Assembly: GCA_900143635.1 (NCBI GenBank) | Contig: FREY01000010.1 | Coordinates: 62,001 to 126,000 of the forward strand | Direction: 5' to 3' | DNA: 64,000 nt | From: Rhodobacteraceae bacterium Alg231-04 | GTDB taxonomy: Bacteria > Pseudomonadota > Alphaproteobacteria > Rhodobacterales > Rhodobacteraceae | Shown: positions 42,980 to 51,845 of the stretch, piece by piece | Numbering within the stretch: the stretch's first letter is position 1 | How the letters are laid out: the number at the start of each line of letters is the position of its first letter | Program-made: the position numbers and the translations under genes | The notes under the pieces: model-generated | The model's input: the letters and a program-made list of their open reading frames with translations, nothing else | Databases searched by the model: none | What the model was told of the DNA's origin: nothing

Positions 42980-44341
42980 ATGAACACTCCCAATTTGCCG
43001 AATCATATGGTTCAAGCCCCCTCGCTTGAGGGTCCCAATGCAGGCTACATGCCGGGCTTTGGAAACGACTATGAAACCGAGGCACTGCCGGGGGCGCTGC
43101 CTCAGGGCATGAACTCGCCTCAGAAATGCAACTACGGTCTTTACGGCGAACAGCTGAGCGGCACCGCCTTTACCGCCCCCAGCCATCAGAACGAGCGCAC
43201 ATGGTGCTATCGCATCCGCCCGTCGGTGAAACACTCGCATCTTTATACCAAGATCGACGTCCCCCATTGGAAGTCCGCTCCCAATGTTGACCCGGATGTG
43301 ATCAGCCTCGGCCAGTACCGCTGGGACCCGATCGCCCATTCCGATCAGAAGCTGGACTGGATCACCGGCATGCACAGCATGACCACGGCCGGCGACGTGA
43401 ACACGCAGGTCGGCATGGCGACCCATGTCTATCTGGTCACGGAATCCATGGTGGACAGCTATTTCTTCTCCGCCGACAGCGAACTGCTGGTGGTCCCACA
43501 AGAAGGCCGCCTGCGGTTCTGCACCGAATTGGGTGTGATTGATCTGGAACCACAGGAGATCGCCATTCTGCCGCGCGGGCTGCTGTATCGCGTCGAAGTG
43601 CTGGAAGGTCCGGCACGCGGCTTTGTCTGCGAAAACTACGGCCAGAAGTTTGAACTGCCCGGTCGCGGCCCCATTGGTGCCAACTGCATGGCCAACCCGC
43701 GCGACTTCAAAGCGCCGGTTGCCGCATTTGAGGACCGCGAAGTGCCCTCGACCGTGACCATCAAATGGTGCGGCCAGTTCCACGAGACCAAGATCGGCCA
43801 TTCGCCGCTGGATGTTGTCGCATGGCACGGCAACTACGCGCCGGTGAAATATGATCTGAAAACCTACTGCCCGGTTGGTGCGATCCTCTTCGATCACCCG
43901 GATCCCTCGATCTTCACCGTTCTGACCGCGCCGTCGGGCCAACCCGGCACCGCCAACATCGACTTCGTGCTGTTCCGCGAACGCTGGATGGTCGCCGAGG
44001 ACACCTTCCGCCCGCCATGGTACCACAAGAACATCATGTCCGAACTGATGGGCAACATCTACGGCCAGTATGACGCCAAGCCAAAAGGCTTTGTCCCCGG
44101 CGGCATGTCCCTGCACAACATGATGCTGCCGCATGGTCCGGACAAGAACGCCTTTGAAGGCGCCTCCAACGCCGAACTGGGCGCGGAGAAACTGGACAAC
44201 ACCATGTCCTTCATGTTCGAGACCCGCTTCCCGCAGCACCTGACCAGCTTTGCCGCCAATGAGGCACCGCTGCAGGACGATTACATCGACTGCTGGAGCG
44301 ATATCGAAAAGAAATTTGACGGAACCCCCGGCAAAAAGTGA
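42980..44341 (+). CDS. hmgA: Homogentisate 1,2-dioxygenase
   Basis: A 453-residue iron(II) enzyme that opens the homogentisate ring to maleylacetoacetate in tyrosine and phenylalanine breakdown. The metal site is visible in [36 protein letters not shown], holding His, Glu and His ligands. The N-terminal [23 protein letters not shown] is typical. The ATG at 42980 has GGAGGAA 7 bp before it. First gene of the operon, divergent from marR. Strong intercistronic hairpins follow. Confidence 0.97.
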   Translation: MNTPNLPNHMVQAPSLEGPNAGYMPGFGNDYETEALPGALPQGMNSPQKCNYGLYGEQLSGTAFTAPSHQNERTWCYRIRPSVKHSHLYTKIDVPHWKSAPNVDPDVISLGQYRWDPIAHSDQKLDWITGMHSMTTAGDVNTQVGMATHVYLVTESMVDSYFFSADSELLVVPQEGRLRFCTELGVIDLEPQEIAILPRGLLYRVEVLEGPARGFVCENYGQKFELPGRGPIGANCMANPRDFKAPVAAFEDREVPSTVTIKWCGQFHETKIGHSPLDVVAWHGNYAPVKYDLKTYCPVGAILFDHPDPSIFTVLTAPSGQPGTANIDFVLFRERWMVAEDTFRPPWYHKNIMSELMGNIYGQYDAKPKGFVPGGMSLHNMMLPHGPDKNAFEGASNAELGAEKLDNTMSFMFETRFPQHLTSFAANEAPLQDDYIDCWSDIEKKFDGTPGKK

Positions 44342-44349
44342 ACAAAGCC

Positions 44350-44401
44350 CGCAGCACGCCTATATGCAGATAGGATGCTGCGCCGGCCGCCCCAAGCGGC
44401 C
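44350..44401 (+). repeat. Tandem hairpins between hmgA and fahA
   Basis: CGCAGCA (44350-44356) pairs with TGCTGCG (44376-44382), with CCTAT/ATAGG inside; next, GGCCGC (44385-44390) pairs with GCGGCC (44396-44401). They fill most of the 84-bp gap. No T-run, so probably an RNA-stabilising or processing structure. Confidence 0.55.
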
Positions 44402-44425
44402 CCATGGATGACAAGGACGAATTGA

Positions 44426-45685
44426 ATGACCCTCAAGACAAGCTGGGTGGCCTCGGCCAATGACGCCAACCACCCCTTCCCGCTGAACAACCTGCCCTAT
44501 GGCGTTTTCACCACCGAAGGCACTGACCCGCGCTGCGGCGTCGCCATCGGCGATATGATCCTGAACATGCAGGCTGCCGAAGAAGCCGGGCTGATCCAGC
44601 TGGCCGACTACCCGCTGTTTGATGTTCCCTTCTGGAACGAGCTGATGGAAGAAGGCACCGCCGTCTGGACCGCCCTGCGCGCCCGCCTGACAGATCTGCT
44701 TGCCGAAGGTTCCGCCGATCAGGCCAAGGTCGAACCCCTGCTGGTCGCCGCAGCCGACGCGCAGCTGCATATGCCGCTGATCGTCAATGAATACACCGAT
44801 TTCTACGCCGGTATGCAGCACGCCAAAAACATGGGCGCCATCCTGCGCGGCTCTCCGGATCTGCCCGCCAACTGGCTGCACATCCCGATCGGCTACAATG
44901 GTCGCGCGTCCTCCGTGGTGGTCTCCGGCACCGACATCCACCGCCCGAACGGCCAGATGAAAGCACCGGACGCGGAAATGCCGTCCTTTGGCCCGACCAA
45001 ACGCCTGGATATCGAGCTGGAAATGGGCGCCATCGTCGGCACCGGCTCCGACTTCGGTCAGCCGATCACCGTCGACGAGGCTGACGCGATGATCTTTGGT
45101 TACGTGCTGCTGAACGACTGGTCCGCCCGCGACATTCAGGGCTGGGAATATCAGCCGCTGGGTCCGTTCCAGGGCAAGGCTTTTGGCACCACAATTTCTC
45201 CGTGGATTGTCACCGCCGCCGCACTTGAAGAATTCCGCGCGCCCACCCCTGCACGTGAAAAAGAACTGCTGCCTTACCTCGACGGCACCAAGGACGGTCT
45301 CTACAACATCGAGCTGGAGGTGCTGATGCAGCCCGAAGGCGCCGCCAAGGCCTCCTCGATTGCCAAGACCAACTACAACCGGATGTATTTCTCGGCGGCA
45401 GAACAGCTCTGCCACCACGCCATCGGCGGCTGCGAAATGAACACCGGCGACCTGCTTGGTTCCGGCACCATTTCGGGCGCGGCCAAGACCGAGTTCGGCT
45501 CGTTGATGGAACTCAGCTGGGCGGGTCGCGAACCCTTCACACTGGAAACCGGCGAGACCCGCGGCTTCATCGAGGACGGCGACACCCTCACCCTGCGCGG
45601 CCACGCCCAGGGCGACGGCTTCCGCATCGGCTTTGGTGATTGCGACGGCAAAATCCTGCCCGCCAAGACCTGGCCCGCCAAATAA
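44426..45685 (+). CDS. fahA: Fumarylacetoacetase
   Basis: A 419-residue hydrolase for the last step of homogentisate breakdown, cutting fumarylacetoacetate to fumarate and acetoacetate. The N-terminal SH3-like part is followed by the catalytic domain: NEYTDFYAGMQHAKNMG with metal Asp and catalytic His, LDIELEMGAIVG with two metal Glu, and LLNDWSARDIQGWEYQPLG with metal Asp. Length matches bacterial and animal FAH. The substrate comes from hmgA and maiA in the same operon. Confidence 0.96.
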   Translation: MTLKTSWVASANDANHPFPLNNLPYGVFTTEGTDPRCGVAIGDMILNMQAAEEAGLIQLADYPLFDVPFWNELMEEGTAVWTALRARLTDLLAEGSADQAKVEPLLVAAADAQLHMPLIVNEYTDFYAGMQHAKNMGAILRGSPDLPANWLHIPIGYNGRASSVVVSGTDIHRPNGQMKAPDAEMPSFGPTKRLDIELEMGAIVGTGSDFGQPITVDEADAMIFGYVLLNDWSARDIQGWEYQPLGPFQGKAFGTTISPWIVTAAALEEFRAPTPAREKELLPYLDGTKDGLYNIELEVLMQPEGAAKASSIAKTNYNRMYFSAAEQLCHHAIGGCEMNTGDLLGSGTISGAAKTEFGSLMELSWAGREPFTLETGETRGFIEDGDTLTLRGHAQGDGFRIGFGDCDGKILPAKTWPAK

Positions 45686-45694
45686 GACAGCCCT

Positions 45695-45722
45695 GGAAAG
45701 GGGCGCCAAACCCGCCCCTTCC
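45695..45722 (+). terminator. Hairpin after fahA
   Basis: GGAAAGGGGCG (45695-45705) pairs with CGCCCCTTCC (45713-45722) with one bulged A. The following CCAAAATATCCCCGCCGGAGG resembles a short motif often found in Rhodobacteraceae intergenic DNA. No T-run. Confidence 0.45.
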
Positions 45723-45793
45723 TCTTGCCCAAAATATCCCCGCCGGAGGCTCCCTCAGCTTCATCCCGGCGCAGCGTTAAAAGGAATACGACC

Positions 45794-46744
45794 ATGGCCA
45801 AGGCATTTGCATCGCAAGGCGACATGACCGAGAAGAAAATCACCTTCGACGAAATCGGTGAGGGGCTTTATGCCTTCACTGCCGAAGGCGATCCCAACTC
45901 CGGTGTGATCATCGGCGACGACTCTGTGATGATCGTAGAAGCACAGGCGACCCCGCGTCTGGCACAGAAAGTCATCGACTGTGTGCGCACCGTCACCGAC
46001 AAGCCGATCTCCCATGTTGTTCTGACCCACTACCACGCTGTGCGCGTGCTGGGTGCCTCGGCCTTCAACGCGCCGCAGATCATCATGTCCGACAAGGCCC
46101 GCTCGATGGTTGTTGAACGCGGTCAGGAAGACTGGGACAGCGAATTCCAGCGTTTCCCGCGCCTGTTCGAAGGCCATGAGTCCATTCCCGGCCTGACATG
46201 GCCGACCACCACATTCTCGGACAGCATGACCGTCTACCTCGGCAACCGCCGCGTCGACATCAAACAGATCGGCCGCGCGCATACCGCTGGCGACACCGTG
46301 ATCCACGTGCCGGACCAGAACGTCATGTTCACCGGCGACATCGTCGAAGACCACTCTGCCTGCTACTGCGGCGATGGCCACTTCGGTGACTGGGGCGCAA
46401 CCTTGGACAAGATCAAAGCCTATGACGTCGACGCCATCGCGCCGGGTCGTGGCGGCGCATTGATCGGCAAGGAAGCCGTCAACCGCGCGATTGAGTCCAC
46501 CCGCGACTTCGTTGAAAGCACTTACCGCCCGGCTGCCAAAGTCGCCGCCCGCGGTGGTTCTTTGAAAGAAGCCTGGGACGCGGTGCGCGCCGAATGTGAT
46601 CCGAAATTTGCAGACTATGCCATCTACGAGCACTGCCTGCCCTTCAACGTTGCCCGCGCCTATGACGAAGCCCGCGGCATCGACACCCCCCGCACCTGGA
46701 CCGCCCAGCGCGATCTGGACATGTGGGCCGCCCTGCAAGGCTAA
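45794..46744 (+). CDS. Metallo-beta-lactamase-fold protein with altered metal motif
   Basis: A 316-residue MBL-fold protein. The signature that normally reads HxHxDH is HYHAVR here (THYHAVRVLGASAF), so the Asp and His that hold the second zinc are replaced; later motifs are retained (GRAHTAGDTVIHVP, FTGDIVEDHSA). It may bind one metal or use different chemistry. AAAGGAAT 7 bp before the ATG supports 45794. Its constant place between fahA and the monooxygenase implies a role in the aromatic pathway, perhaps hydrolysis of a lactone or thioester by-product; this is a guess. Confidence 0.85.
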   Translation: MAKAFASQGDMTEKKITFDEIGEGLYAFTAEGDPNSGVIIGDDSVMIVEAQATPRLAQKVIDCVRTVTDKPISHVVLTHYHAVRVLGASAFNAPQIIMSDKARSMVVERGQEDWDSEFQRFPRLFEGHESIPGLTWPTTTFSDSMTVYLGNRRVDIKQIGRAHTAGDTVIHVPDQNVMFTGDIVEDHSACYCGDGHFGDWGATLDKIKAYDVDAIAPGRGGALIGKEAVNRAIESTRDFVESTYRPAAKVAARGGSLKEAWDAVRAECDPKFADYAIYEHCLPFNVARAYDEARGIDTPRTWTAQRDLDMWAALQG

Positions 46745-46754
46745 ATCCGGGTCC

Positions 46755-46837
46755 GGGGCGGGATTGATCCAGATCGTGCCGCCCCACCGGTAATTATGAG
46801 ACACTAAGACATCACTCCCGGCGGGGCGCTCGCCGGG
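46755..46837 (+). repeat. Two hairpins before the FAD monooxygenase
   Basis: GGGGCGG (46755-46761) with CCGCCCC (46779-46785), and CCCGGCG (46817-46823) with CGCCGGG (46831-46837). Both are perfect 7-bp stems in the 143-bp gap. No T-run. Confidence 0.5.
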
Positions 46838-46887
46838 GGACAGGAAAGCTGCGCTTTGCGCGCGACCCAACCGGGAGGAGAGATAGA

Positions 46888-48513
46888 ATGATGCAAGACA
46901 GATATACACTCGCCGATAAGGTCTATCCTTATGAGCGTTCTGCCGACCAGGATCAGGACGCACCCGTGCGCCATCCGGTTGTTGTCATGGGCGGCGGTCC
47001 GGTTGGCATCGCCACCGCGCTGGACCTTGGCCAGCAGGGTGTTCCTGTTGTGGTTCTGGACGACCACGAAGGCATCGGCATGGGCAGCCGCGCCATCTGT
47101 TTCTCCAAACGCTGTCTGGAGGTTGCGGACCGTTACGGCGCCGGCAAGCCGATGGTCGACAAAGGCGTTGTCTGGAACCTCGGCAAGGTCTTCCACAAGG
47201 ACGACAAGGTCTTTGAATTCAACCTTCTTCCCGAAGAAGGCCATGAATACCCGGCCTTCATCAACCTGCAGCAGCCCTATTTCGAACGCTTCATGATCGA
47301 CCGGGCCCGTGAATTGCAGGCTCAGGGTGCCCCGATCCAGATCCGCGGCAAAAACCGCATCGACAATGTCGAAGTGAAGGACGACCACGTTGTTCTCGAC
47401 GTCATGACACCGGACGGGCCTTACAAGCTGGAAGCCGAATGGCTGATCGGCTGTGACGGTGCCTCGTCGCCTCTGCGCACCATGCTGGACCTCGATTTCA
47501 CCGGCAAAGTGTTCCAGGACAGCTTCCTGATTGCCGACATCAAAATGAAGAGCGGCATGGAATTCCCGACCGAGCGCTGGTTCTGGTTTGAACCGACCCA
47601 CGGCTCCGGTGCCTCCACCCTGCTGCACAAACAGCCAGACGATGTGTGGCGCGTCGATTTCCAAATCGGCTGGGACGTGGACCGCAAGGAAGAGATGAAA
47701 GAGGAAAACATCCGCCGCCGTCTGGATGCCTTCCTGGGCGATGAAGTCGAATACGACATGGTCTGGTCCTCGATCTACACCTTCCAGTGTAAACGCATGG
47801 ACAGCTTCCGCCACGGCCGGGTTTTGTTTGCCGGTGACGCCGCGCATCAGGTCTCCCCGTTTGGCGCCCGCGGTGCCAACTCTGGCATGCAGGACGTTGA
47901 CAACCTGGGCTGGAAACTGGGCATGGTGCTGAACGGCAAAGCGCCGGAAAGCCTGATCGACACCTACAACACCGAGCGTGTGCATGGGGCCGATGAGAAC
48001 ATCCTGAACTCGACCCGCTCGACCGATTTCATCACCCCGAAATCGGAAATGTCCAAGCTGCTGCGCGACAGCGTGCTGGAGCTGAGCGAGAACTTCGAGT
48101 TTGCCCGCCCGATGGTCAACTCCGGCCGCCTGTCGGTGCCCTGCACCTATGATGGCTCCTCGCTGAACTCGGCCGATGCGCTGAACGGCCCTGCCCGAAC
48201 CCGTCCCGGCTCCGCCTGCCCGGATGCACCGCTGGGAGATGAGTTCCTGCTGCCCAAGCTGAGCGGCAAGTTCACCCTGCTGACCATCGACGCCGACGCC
48301 CCCGACAGCATCGAGGAATCCGGTATCGAAGTGACCCGTCTGGCGCTCTCGGTGAAGGATGACAAGACACTGGCGCTGAAGGACCGGTATCTGGGCGATT
48401 GCCCCAGCGGTGTCTACCTGATCCGTCCGGACCAGCACGTCGCAGCCCGTCGCCCCAGCTTTGATGAAAACCAATTCCGCGCAGCCATCCGCCGCGCCAC
48501 AGGCCAGGAGTAA
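46888..48513 (+). CDS. FAD-dependent aromatic monooxygenase
   Basis: A 541-residue flavoprotein hydroxylase of the PHBH/MhpA group. The FAD ADP-binding motif GGGPVGIATALDLGQQG is at residue about 34, the DG motif is near 190 (WLIGCDGASSPLR), and the GD motif VLFAGDAAHQVSPFGARGAN near 312. The C-terminus carries the thioredoxin-like tail of this group. In the homogentisate operon it likely hydroxylates an aromatic acid to make homogentisate, for example 3-hydroxyphenylacetate; the small DUF2783 gene right behind (5 bp) may be its coupling protein. GGGAGGAG before the ATG. Confidence 0.88.
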   Translation: MMQDRYTLADKVYPYERSADQDQDAPVRHPVVVMGGGPVGIATALDLGQQGVPVVVLDDHEGIGMGSRAICFSKRCLEVADRYGAGKPMVDKGVVWNLGKVFHKDDKVFEFNLLPEEGHEYPAFINLQQPYFERFMIDRARELQAQGAPIQIRGKNRIDNVEVKDDHVVLDVMTPDGPYKLEAEWLIGCDGASSPLRTMLDLDFTGKVFQDSFLIADIKMKSGMEFPTERWFWFEPTHGSGASTLLHKQPDDVWRVDFQIGWDVDRKEEMKEENIRRRLDAFLGDEVEYDMVWSSIYTFQCKRMDSFRHGRVLFAGDAAHQVSPFGARGANSGMQDVDNLGWKLGMVLNGKAPESLIDTYNTERVHGADENILNSTRSTDFITPKSEMSKLLRDSVLELSENFEFARPMVNSGRLSVPCTYDGSSLNSADALNGPARTRPGSACPDAPLGDEFLLPKLSGKFTLLTIDADAPDSIEESGIEVTRLALSVKDDKTLALKDRYLGDCPSGVYLIRPDQHVAARRPSFDENQFRAAIRRATGQE

Positions 48514-48518
48514 TTCCC

Positions 48519-48716
48519 ATGTCCGACCTGAACACAAAACCGAATATTGATGGCGTCGACGATTTCTACGCCGAGCTTCTGGCCGCCCACGAGGGTCTCA
48601 GCAAAGAACAGAGCGACGGGCTGAACGCCCGCCTCGTGCTGATCCTGGCCAACCACATTGGGGAACGCGCAACCCTGTCCCAAGCGCTGGCTGCTGCCGC
48701 GCAAACAAAGGAGTAG
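48519..48716 (+). CDS. DUF2783 protein, possible monooxygenase partner
   Basis: A 65-residue acidic, helical protein of family DUF2783 (DDFYAELLAAHEGLSKEQSDGLNARLVLILANHIGERATL). Encoded directly after the FAD monooxygenase. In Pseudomonas putida U the 3-hydroxyphenylacetate 6-hydroxylase needs a small coupling protein (MhaB) next to the flavoprotein MhaA; the gene order and size agree, but identity is inference. CAGGAGTAA before the ATG is the ribosome binding site. Confidence 0.82.
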   Translation: MSDLNTKPNIDGVDDFYAELLAAHEGLSKEQSDGLNARLVLILANHIGERATLSQALAAAAQTKE

Positions 48717-48721
48717 CCCGC

Positions 48722-49270
48722 ATGAAAATTGAACAAATTCATCACGTTGCCTACCGTTGCAAAGACGCCAAAGAGACCGTCGAATGGTACGGCAAGATGC
48801 TGAACATGGACTTTGTTCTGGCGATTGCCGAAGACAAAGTGCCCTCGACGCATGAACCCGATCCCTACATGCATCTGTTCCTGGATGCCGGCAACGGCAA
48901 CGTGCTGGCCTTCTTTGAACTGCCGACCAAACCAGAAATGGGCCGCGATCCGAACACCCCGATCTGGGTGCAGCACATCGCCTTCAAGGTGAAGGACCGC
49001 CCGACCCTGATCGAGTTCAAAGAGCATCTGGAGGCCAACGGCGTCGAAGTTCTCGGCATTACCGATCACTCGATGTTCCATTCGATCTACTTCTTCGATC
49101 CCAATGGTCACCGTGTGGAACTGGCCTGCCCCGATCCCGAAGTGGATGCGATGCTGGAGCGGATGGACAGCGTGAAATGGGAAATGCTGGAAGAATGGTC
49201 CAAGACCAAGAAAGCCCCCAAACACGCCGATTGGCTGCACGCCAAAGAGCTGGATAAGGACGCCAGCTGA
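48722..49270 (+). CDS. VOC-family (glyoxalase/dioxygenase-fold) protein
   Basis: A 182-residue protein with the vicinal-oxygen-chelate fold: IEQIHHVAYRCKDAKETVEWYGKML at the start with a metal His, VQHIAFKVKD in the middle, and DPNGHRVELACP with the metal Glu. Members include glyoxalase I, ring-cleaving dioxygenases and 4-hydroxyphenylpyruvate dioxygenase-related enzymes. It is too short for HppD. The role in homogentisate breakdown is not known; position between the monooxygenase pair and maiA links it to the pathway. Confidence 0.87.
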   Translation: MKIEQIHHVAYRCKDAKETVEWYGKMLNMDFVLAIAEDKVPSTHEPDPYMHLFLDAGNGNVLAFFELPTKPEMGRDPNTPIWVQHIAFKVKDRPTLIEFKEHLEANGVEVLGITDHSMFHSIYFFDPNGHRVELACPDPEVDAMLERMDSVKWEMLEEWSKTKKAPKHADWLHAKELDKDAS

Positions 49271-49301
49271 GCCTTTAACGGCTTTTGACAAGGAAAAATC
49301 G

Positions 49302-49323
49302 CAACCGGCGTCCGCGCCGGTTG
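49302..49323 (+). terminator. Perfect hairpin between the VOC gene and maiA
   Basis: CAACCGGCG (49302-49310), loop TCCG, CGCCGGTTG (49315-49323), then CTCTTTCGTTTT. A 9-bp perfect stem with a broken T-run: a weak terminator or attenuator before maiA. Confidence 0.6.
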
Positions 49324-49347
49324 CTCTTTCGTTTTCAGGGGGAAAAC

Positions 49348-49983
49348 ATGAGCGACACAGTTCTATTTGACTACTGGCGGTCCTCTGCCAGCTACCGGCT
49401 GCGCATCGCGCTGAACATGGCCGGGATCGACTATACCGCCATCAGCATCGATTTGGTGAAGGGCGAACACAAAAGCCCCGAACATCTGGCACGCAATCCG
49501 CAGGGCTTTGTGCCGGTGCTGGAGATCGACGGGCTGCGGATGACCCAGTCGCTGGCCATCCTCGAATATCTGGACACCACCCGCGATCTGGGCTTGTTGC
49601 CGAAAGATCCAGCCGCCCGCGTTCAGGCGCAGGCACTGGCCCATGCCATTGCGGTAGACGTCCACCCGGTCTGCAATCTTCAGGTGGCAGGCTATGCGAT
49701 CAAACTGACCGAGGGCCGCGATGGTGTGCGTGAAGACTGGATGCGCCGCTTCATCACTCCCGGCCTCAAAGCTTTTGAAGAGCTGCTGGGCGGATATGAG
49801 CAAGCCCCCTACAGCACCGGTGACAGCATTTCACTGGCCGACATCTGCCTGATGCCTCAGCTTTATAATGCCCGCCGCTGGGGTGCCGATTTTTCGGATT
49901 GCCCGCGCATTCTGGCAGTAGAGACCGCGCTTTCCGCCCATCCGGCCTTTGACGCCGCCCGGCCCGAAGCGGTCCAACCCTAA
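49348..49983 (+). CDS. maiA: Maleylacetoacetate isomerase (zeta-class GST)
   Basis: A 211-residue zeta-class glutathione transferase that isomerises maleylacetoacetate to fumarylacetoacetate. The active-site stretch SSASYRLRIALNMAGIDY replaces the usual SSCSWRVRI, so the middle Cys is Ala, as in some other MaiAs; NPQGFVPVLEIDG and LTQSLAI-type GSH-binding region (MTQSLAILEYLD) follow. The ATG at 49348 has AGGGGGAAA just before. Completes the hmgA-fahA-maiA pathway. Confidence 0.94.
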   Translation: MSDTVLFDYWRSSASYRLRIALNMAGIDYTAISIDLVKGEHKSPEHLARNPQGFVPVLEIDGLRMTQSLAILEYLDTTRDLGLLPKDPAARVQAQALAHAIAVDVHPVCNLQVAGYAIKLTEGRDGVREDWMRRFITPGLKAFEELLGGYEQAPYSTGDSISLADICLMPQLYNARRWGADFSDCPRILAVETALSAHPAFDAARPEAVQP

Positions 49984-50000
49984 TATCCGGAAAGTCAGAA

Positions 50001-50020
50001 GGGCGGCCCGATGGCCGCCC
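50001..50020. terminator. Bidirectional terminator after maiA
   Basis: GGGCGGCC (50001-50008), loop CGAT, GGCCGCCC (50013-50020): a perfect 8-bp palindrome between convergent maiA and the DUF3604 gene. Confidence 0.65.
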
Positions 50021-50045
50021 CGTCCATTTCCGCCAGATCAAGTCG

Positions 50046-51845
50046 TCAGCCACCGGGGCGGTGGAAAATCGGTGAGCCCCAAGCGCGCTCCTGAATGGTA
50101 GCGGGCACCCCGTCCAGCAATGGCAGCCCAGCGCGCACCGCGTCATACGTGGTCCATCTCGGTGTCGGAATTTCCAGCACACGGGCATAGTAGAAAGCTC
50201 CTTCGAGCGGGTTGAACTGCGGATCCGTCCAGCTTCCCATCAGGATCGGCGCACCAATGTCATTGGTGTATTCTGCGGTCTCCAGATTGACGGTGTTGCC
50301 GACCGGTTCCAGCTTGCCGGTGGCAACGCTGACCTGCCGGTCACCTGACCAGACCGCGTCGATGATCCGCTCGTTCAGGTCACCGTTCTTATCGACCCAG
50401 CCCTTGATGATCTGGATCCGATCCAGATTGGCCCCCTCCGGGTCTTTTTCCGCATAAAGCGTGAAGGTCGGTGCCGCAGCCGCATTGGCCAGATCACCCC
50501 CCATATGGGTGCCAAGAACATAGCCCTCCTGCACCATCGCCACCGGATCGCTGGGATCGCTGAGTCCGACACCGCCGAACATGCGCAGTTTCATACGCGG
50601 GCCAGAAGTGGCAAAGGTTTCCTTGCGCATCATCGCGTCAAAGATCGCCTCGCGCGTGTTTTCAACGGCCCAAACGGCAGCTATGGACCCGGCGGAGATA
50701 TCAGGCCCGGCGATCCAGCCCATGATGCCCGCGTCACGGCGCCGCTCAACAGTACCGTCCTCATCCCCATGCGAGCCGGTAAACTCTGCTTCCACCCCTT
50801 CACCGGGAATGCCGTTGTGGGTATCGGTGCCACCAATCACACCATAGGCAAAGGGGTTCACCCCCAGTTGCTGCTGGTGCTTCAGCCCGGCGGCTAGGCC
50901 GCCGCGATAGAAGTCTCGCTGCGAATATGTCCGGTCCGAAAAATTCTGGATTGAATCCGCGTTTTCAAAGCCAGCGAATTCGTCATTTGGCCAGAAATTC
51001 CGATGCACCTCGGAACTGCCTTTGGCTTGAACCATCTCGAACAGTGGTTCGTACTGGGCGCGAATACGAGCATAGTCCACGTCCAGCGGCGCGCCGAAAT
51101 TATCCGAATCCGGGAACATCCGCCCCTTGGAGGCATTGGAGTTATGCGGAATGGCTAGCACCTTGTTGCCGGCTTCGTCCTGGCGCTGCATCCACTCCCA
51201 AAGGCGCTCTTCTTCGTTGATATCGATATAGCTGACAATTTGATCGGGGACATTTTCATTCCGGAAAACCATGATCCGGTGCAGGTTTGAACCTCCGCGC
51301 GCCGAGGACCACTCATAACCGATCATCGCCGAAAACTCGCCCGGCTTATTGGCAGCATTGGCGGCATCCACATTCACCTGCCAAGCACTGCGAGTGGTTT
51401 GCGGTCCAGCCCAGAAGTTGGGGTGCTGCGGTGTCAAAGACCTATTGGAGGCCACAACATAGTTCAGAAACCACTGCTGTTTTTCGTGCAGATCGGTGAG
51501 GTTGCGAAGATTCTCCAGATCTGGATTGTCATGGCCAGGCGCGTCCGGGTTAATAGCGGAATACATCTCTCCGATGTATTCGGCGTGGTCGGCTATAACC
51601 ACGAAATCAAGCGGCCGGTCAGATTGCAGCACGGTGCCGTCCGGCAATTCAACCGGGTTGCCCTGCGCATGTTCCAGCGCCATGGCAGGATCCAGACGGG
51701 TGCCGGCGATATAGGCATCCAGAGAATAAGACGTATGGACGTGCGTATCCCCAAAAAAAGCATCACGCAACGGATTGGGCTCCGCTTGGGCAGAAACCGC
51801 CAATCCTGCTGCATAAACCGCAGCAGCTATCATTCGTCCACTCAT
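50046..51845 (-). CDS. DUF3604 exported protein, PHP-like hydrolase
   Basis: 599 residues. A signal peptide (MSGRMIAAAVYAAGLAVSAQA) is followed by FFGDTHVHTSYSLDAY, a metal-binding HxH as in PHP/amidohydrolase folds, then DFVVIADHAEYIG, and later GGTDTHNGIPG near residue 375. The family is common in marine bacteria; its substrate is unknown. The ATG at 51845 has GAGGAG 8 bp before it. Periplasmic location is likely. It lies 191 bp after the aldo/keto reductase on the same strand, so it may be cotranscribed. Confidence 0.88.
   Translation of the reverse strand: MSGRMIAAAVYAAGLAVSAQAEPNPLRDAFFGDTHVHTSYSLDAYIAGTRLDPAMALEHAQGNPVELPDGTVLQSDRPLDFVVIADHAEYIGEMYSAINPDAPGHDNPDLENLRNLTDLHEKQQWFLNYVVASNRSLTPQHPNFWAGPQTTRSAWQVNVDAANAANKPGEFSAMIGYEWSSARGGSNLHRIMVFRNENVPDQIVSYIDINEEERLWEWMQRQDEAGNKVLAIPHNSNASKGRMFPDSDNFGAPLDVDYARIRAQYEPLFEMVQAKGSSEVHRNFWPNDEFAGFENADSIQNFSDRTYSQRDFYRGGLAAGLKHQQQLGVNPFAYGVIGGTDTHNGIPGEGVEAEFTGSHGDEDGTVERRRDAGIMGWIAGPDISAGSIAAVWAVENTREAIFDAMMRKETFATSGPRMKLRMFGGVGLSDPSDPVAMVQEGYVLGTHMGGDLANAAAAPTFTLYAEKDPEGANLDRIQIIKGWVDKNGDLNERIIDAVWSGDRQVSVATGKLEPVGNTVNLETAEYTNDIGAPILMGSWTDPQFNPLEGAFYYARVLEIPTPRWTTYDAVRAGLPLLDGVPATIQERAWGSPIFHRPGG

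Noticed and set aside
42467-44239. A 590-codon frame that would extend MarR upstream, antisense to hmgA
   Set aside because: MarR starts at 42907 with a good ribosome binding site; the upstream part mirrors hmgA.
46804-48537. A 577-codon minus-strand frame across the FAD monooxygenase
   Set aside because: Antisense shadow of a clear flavoprotein gene; composition reflects third-position GC.
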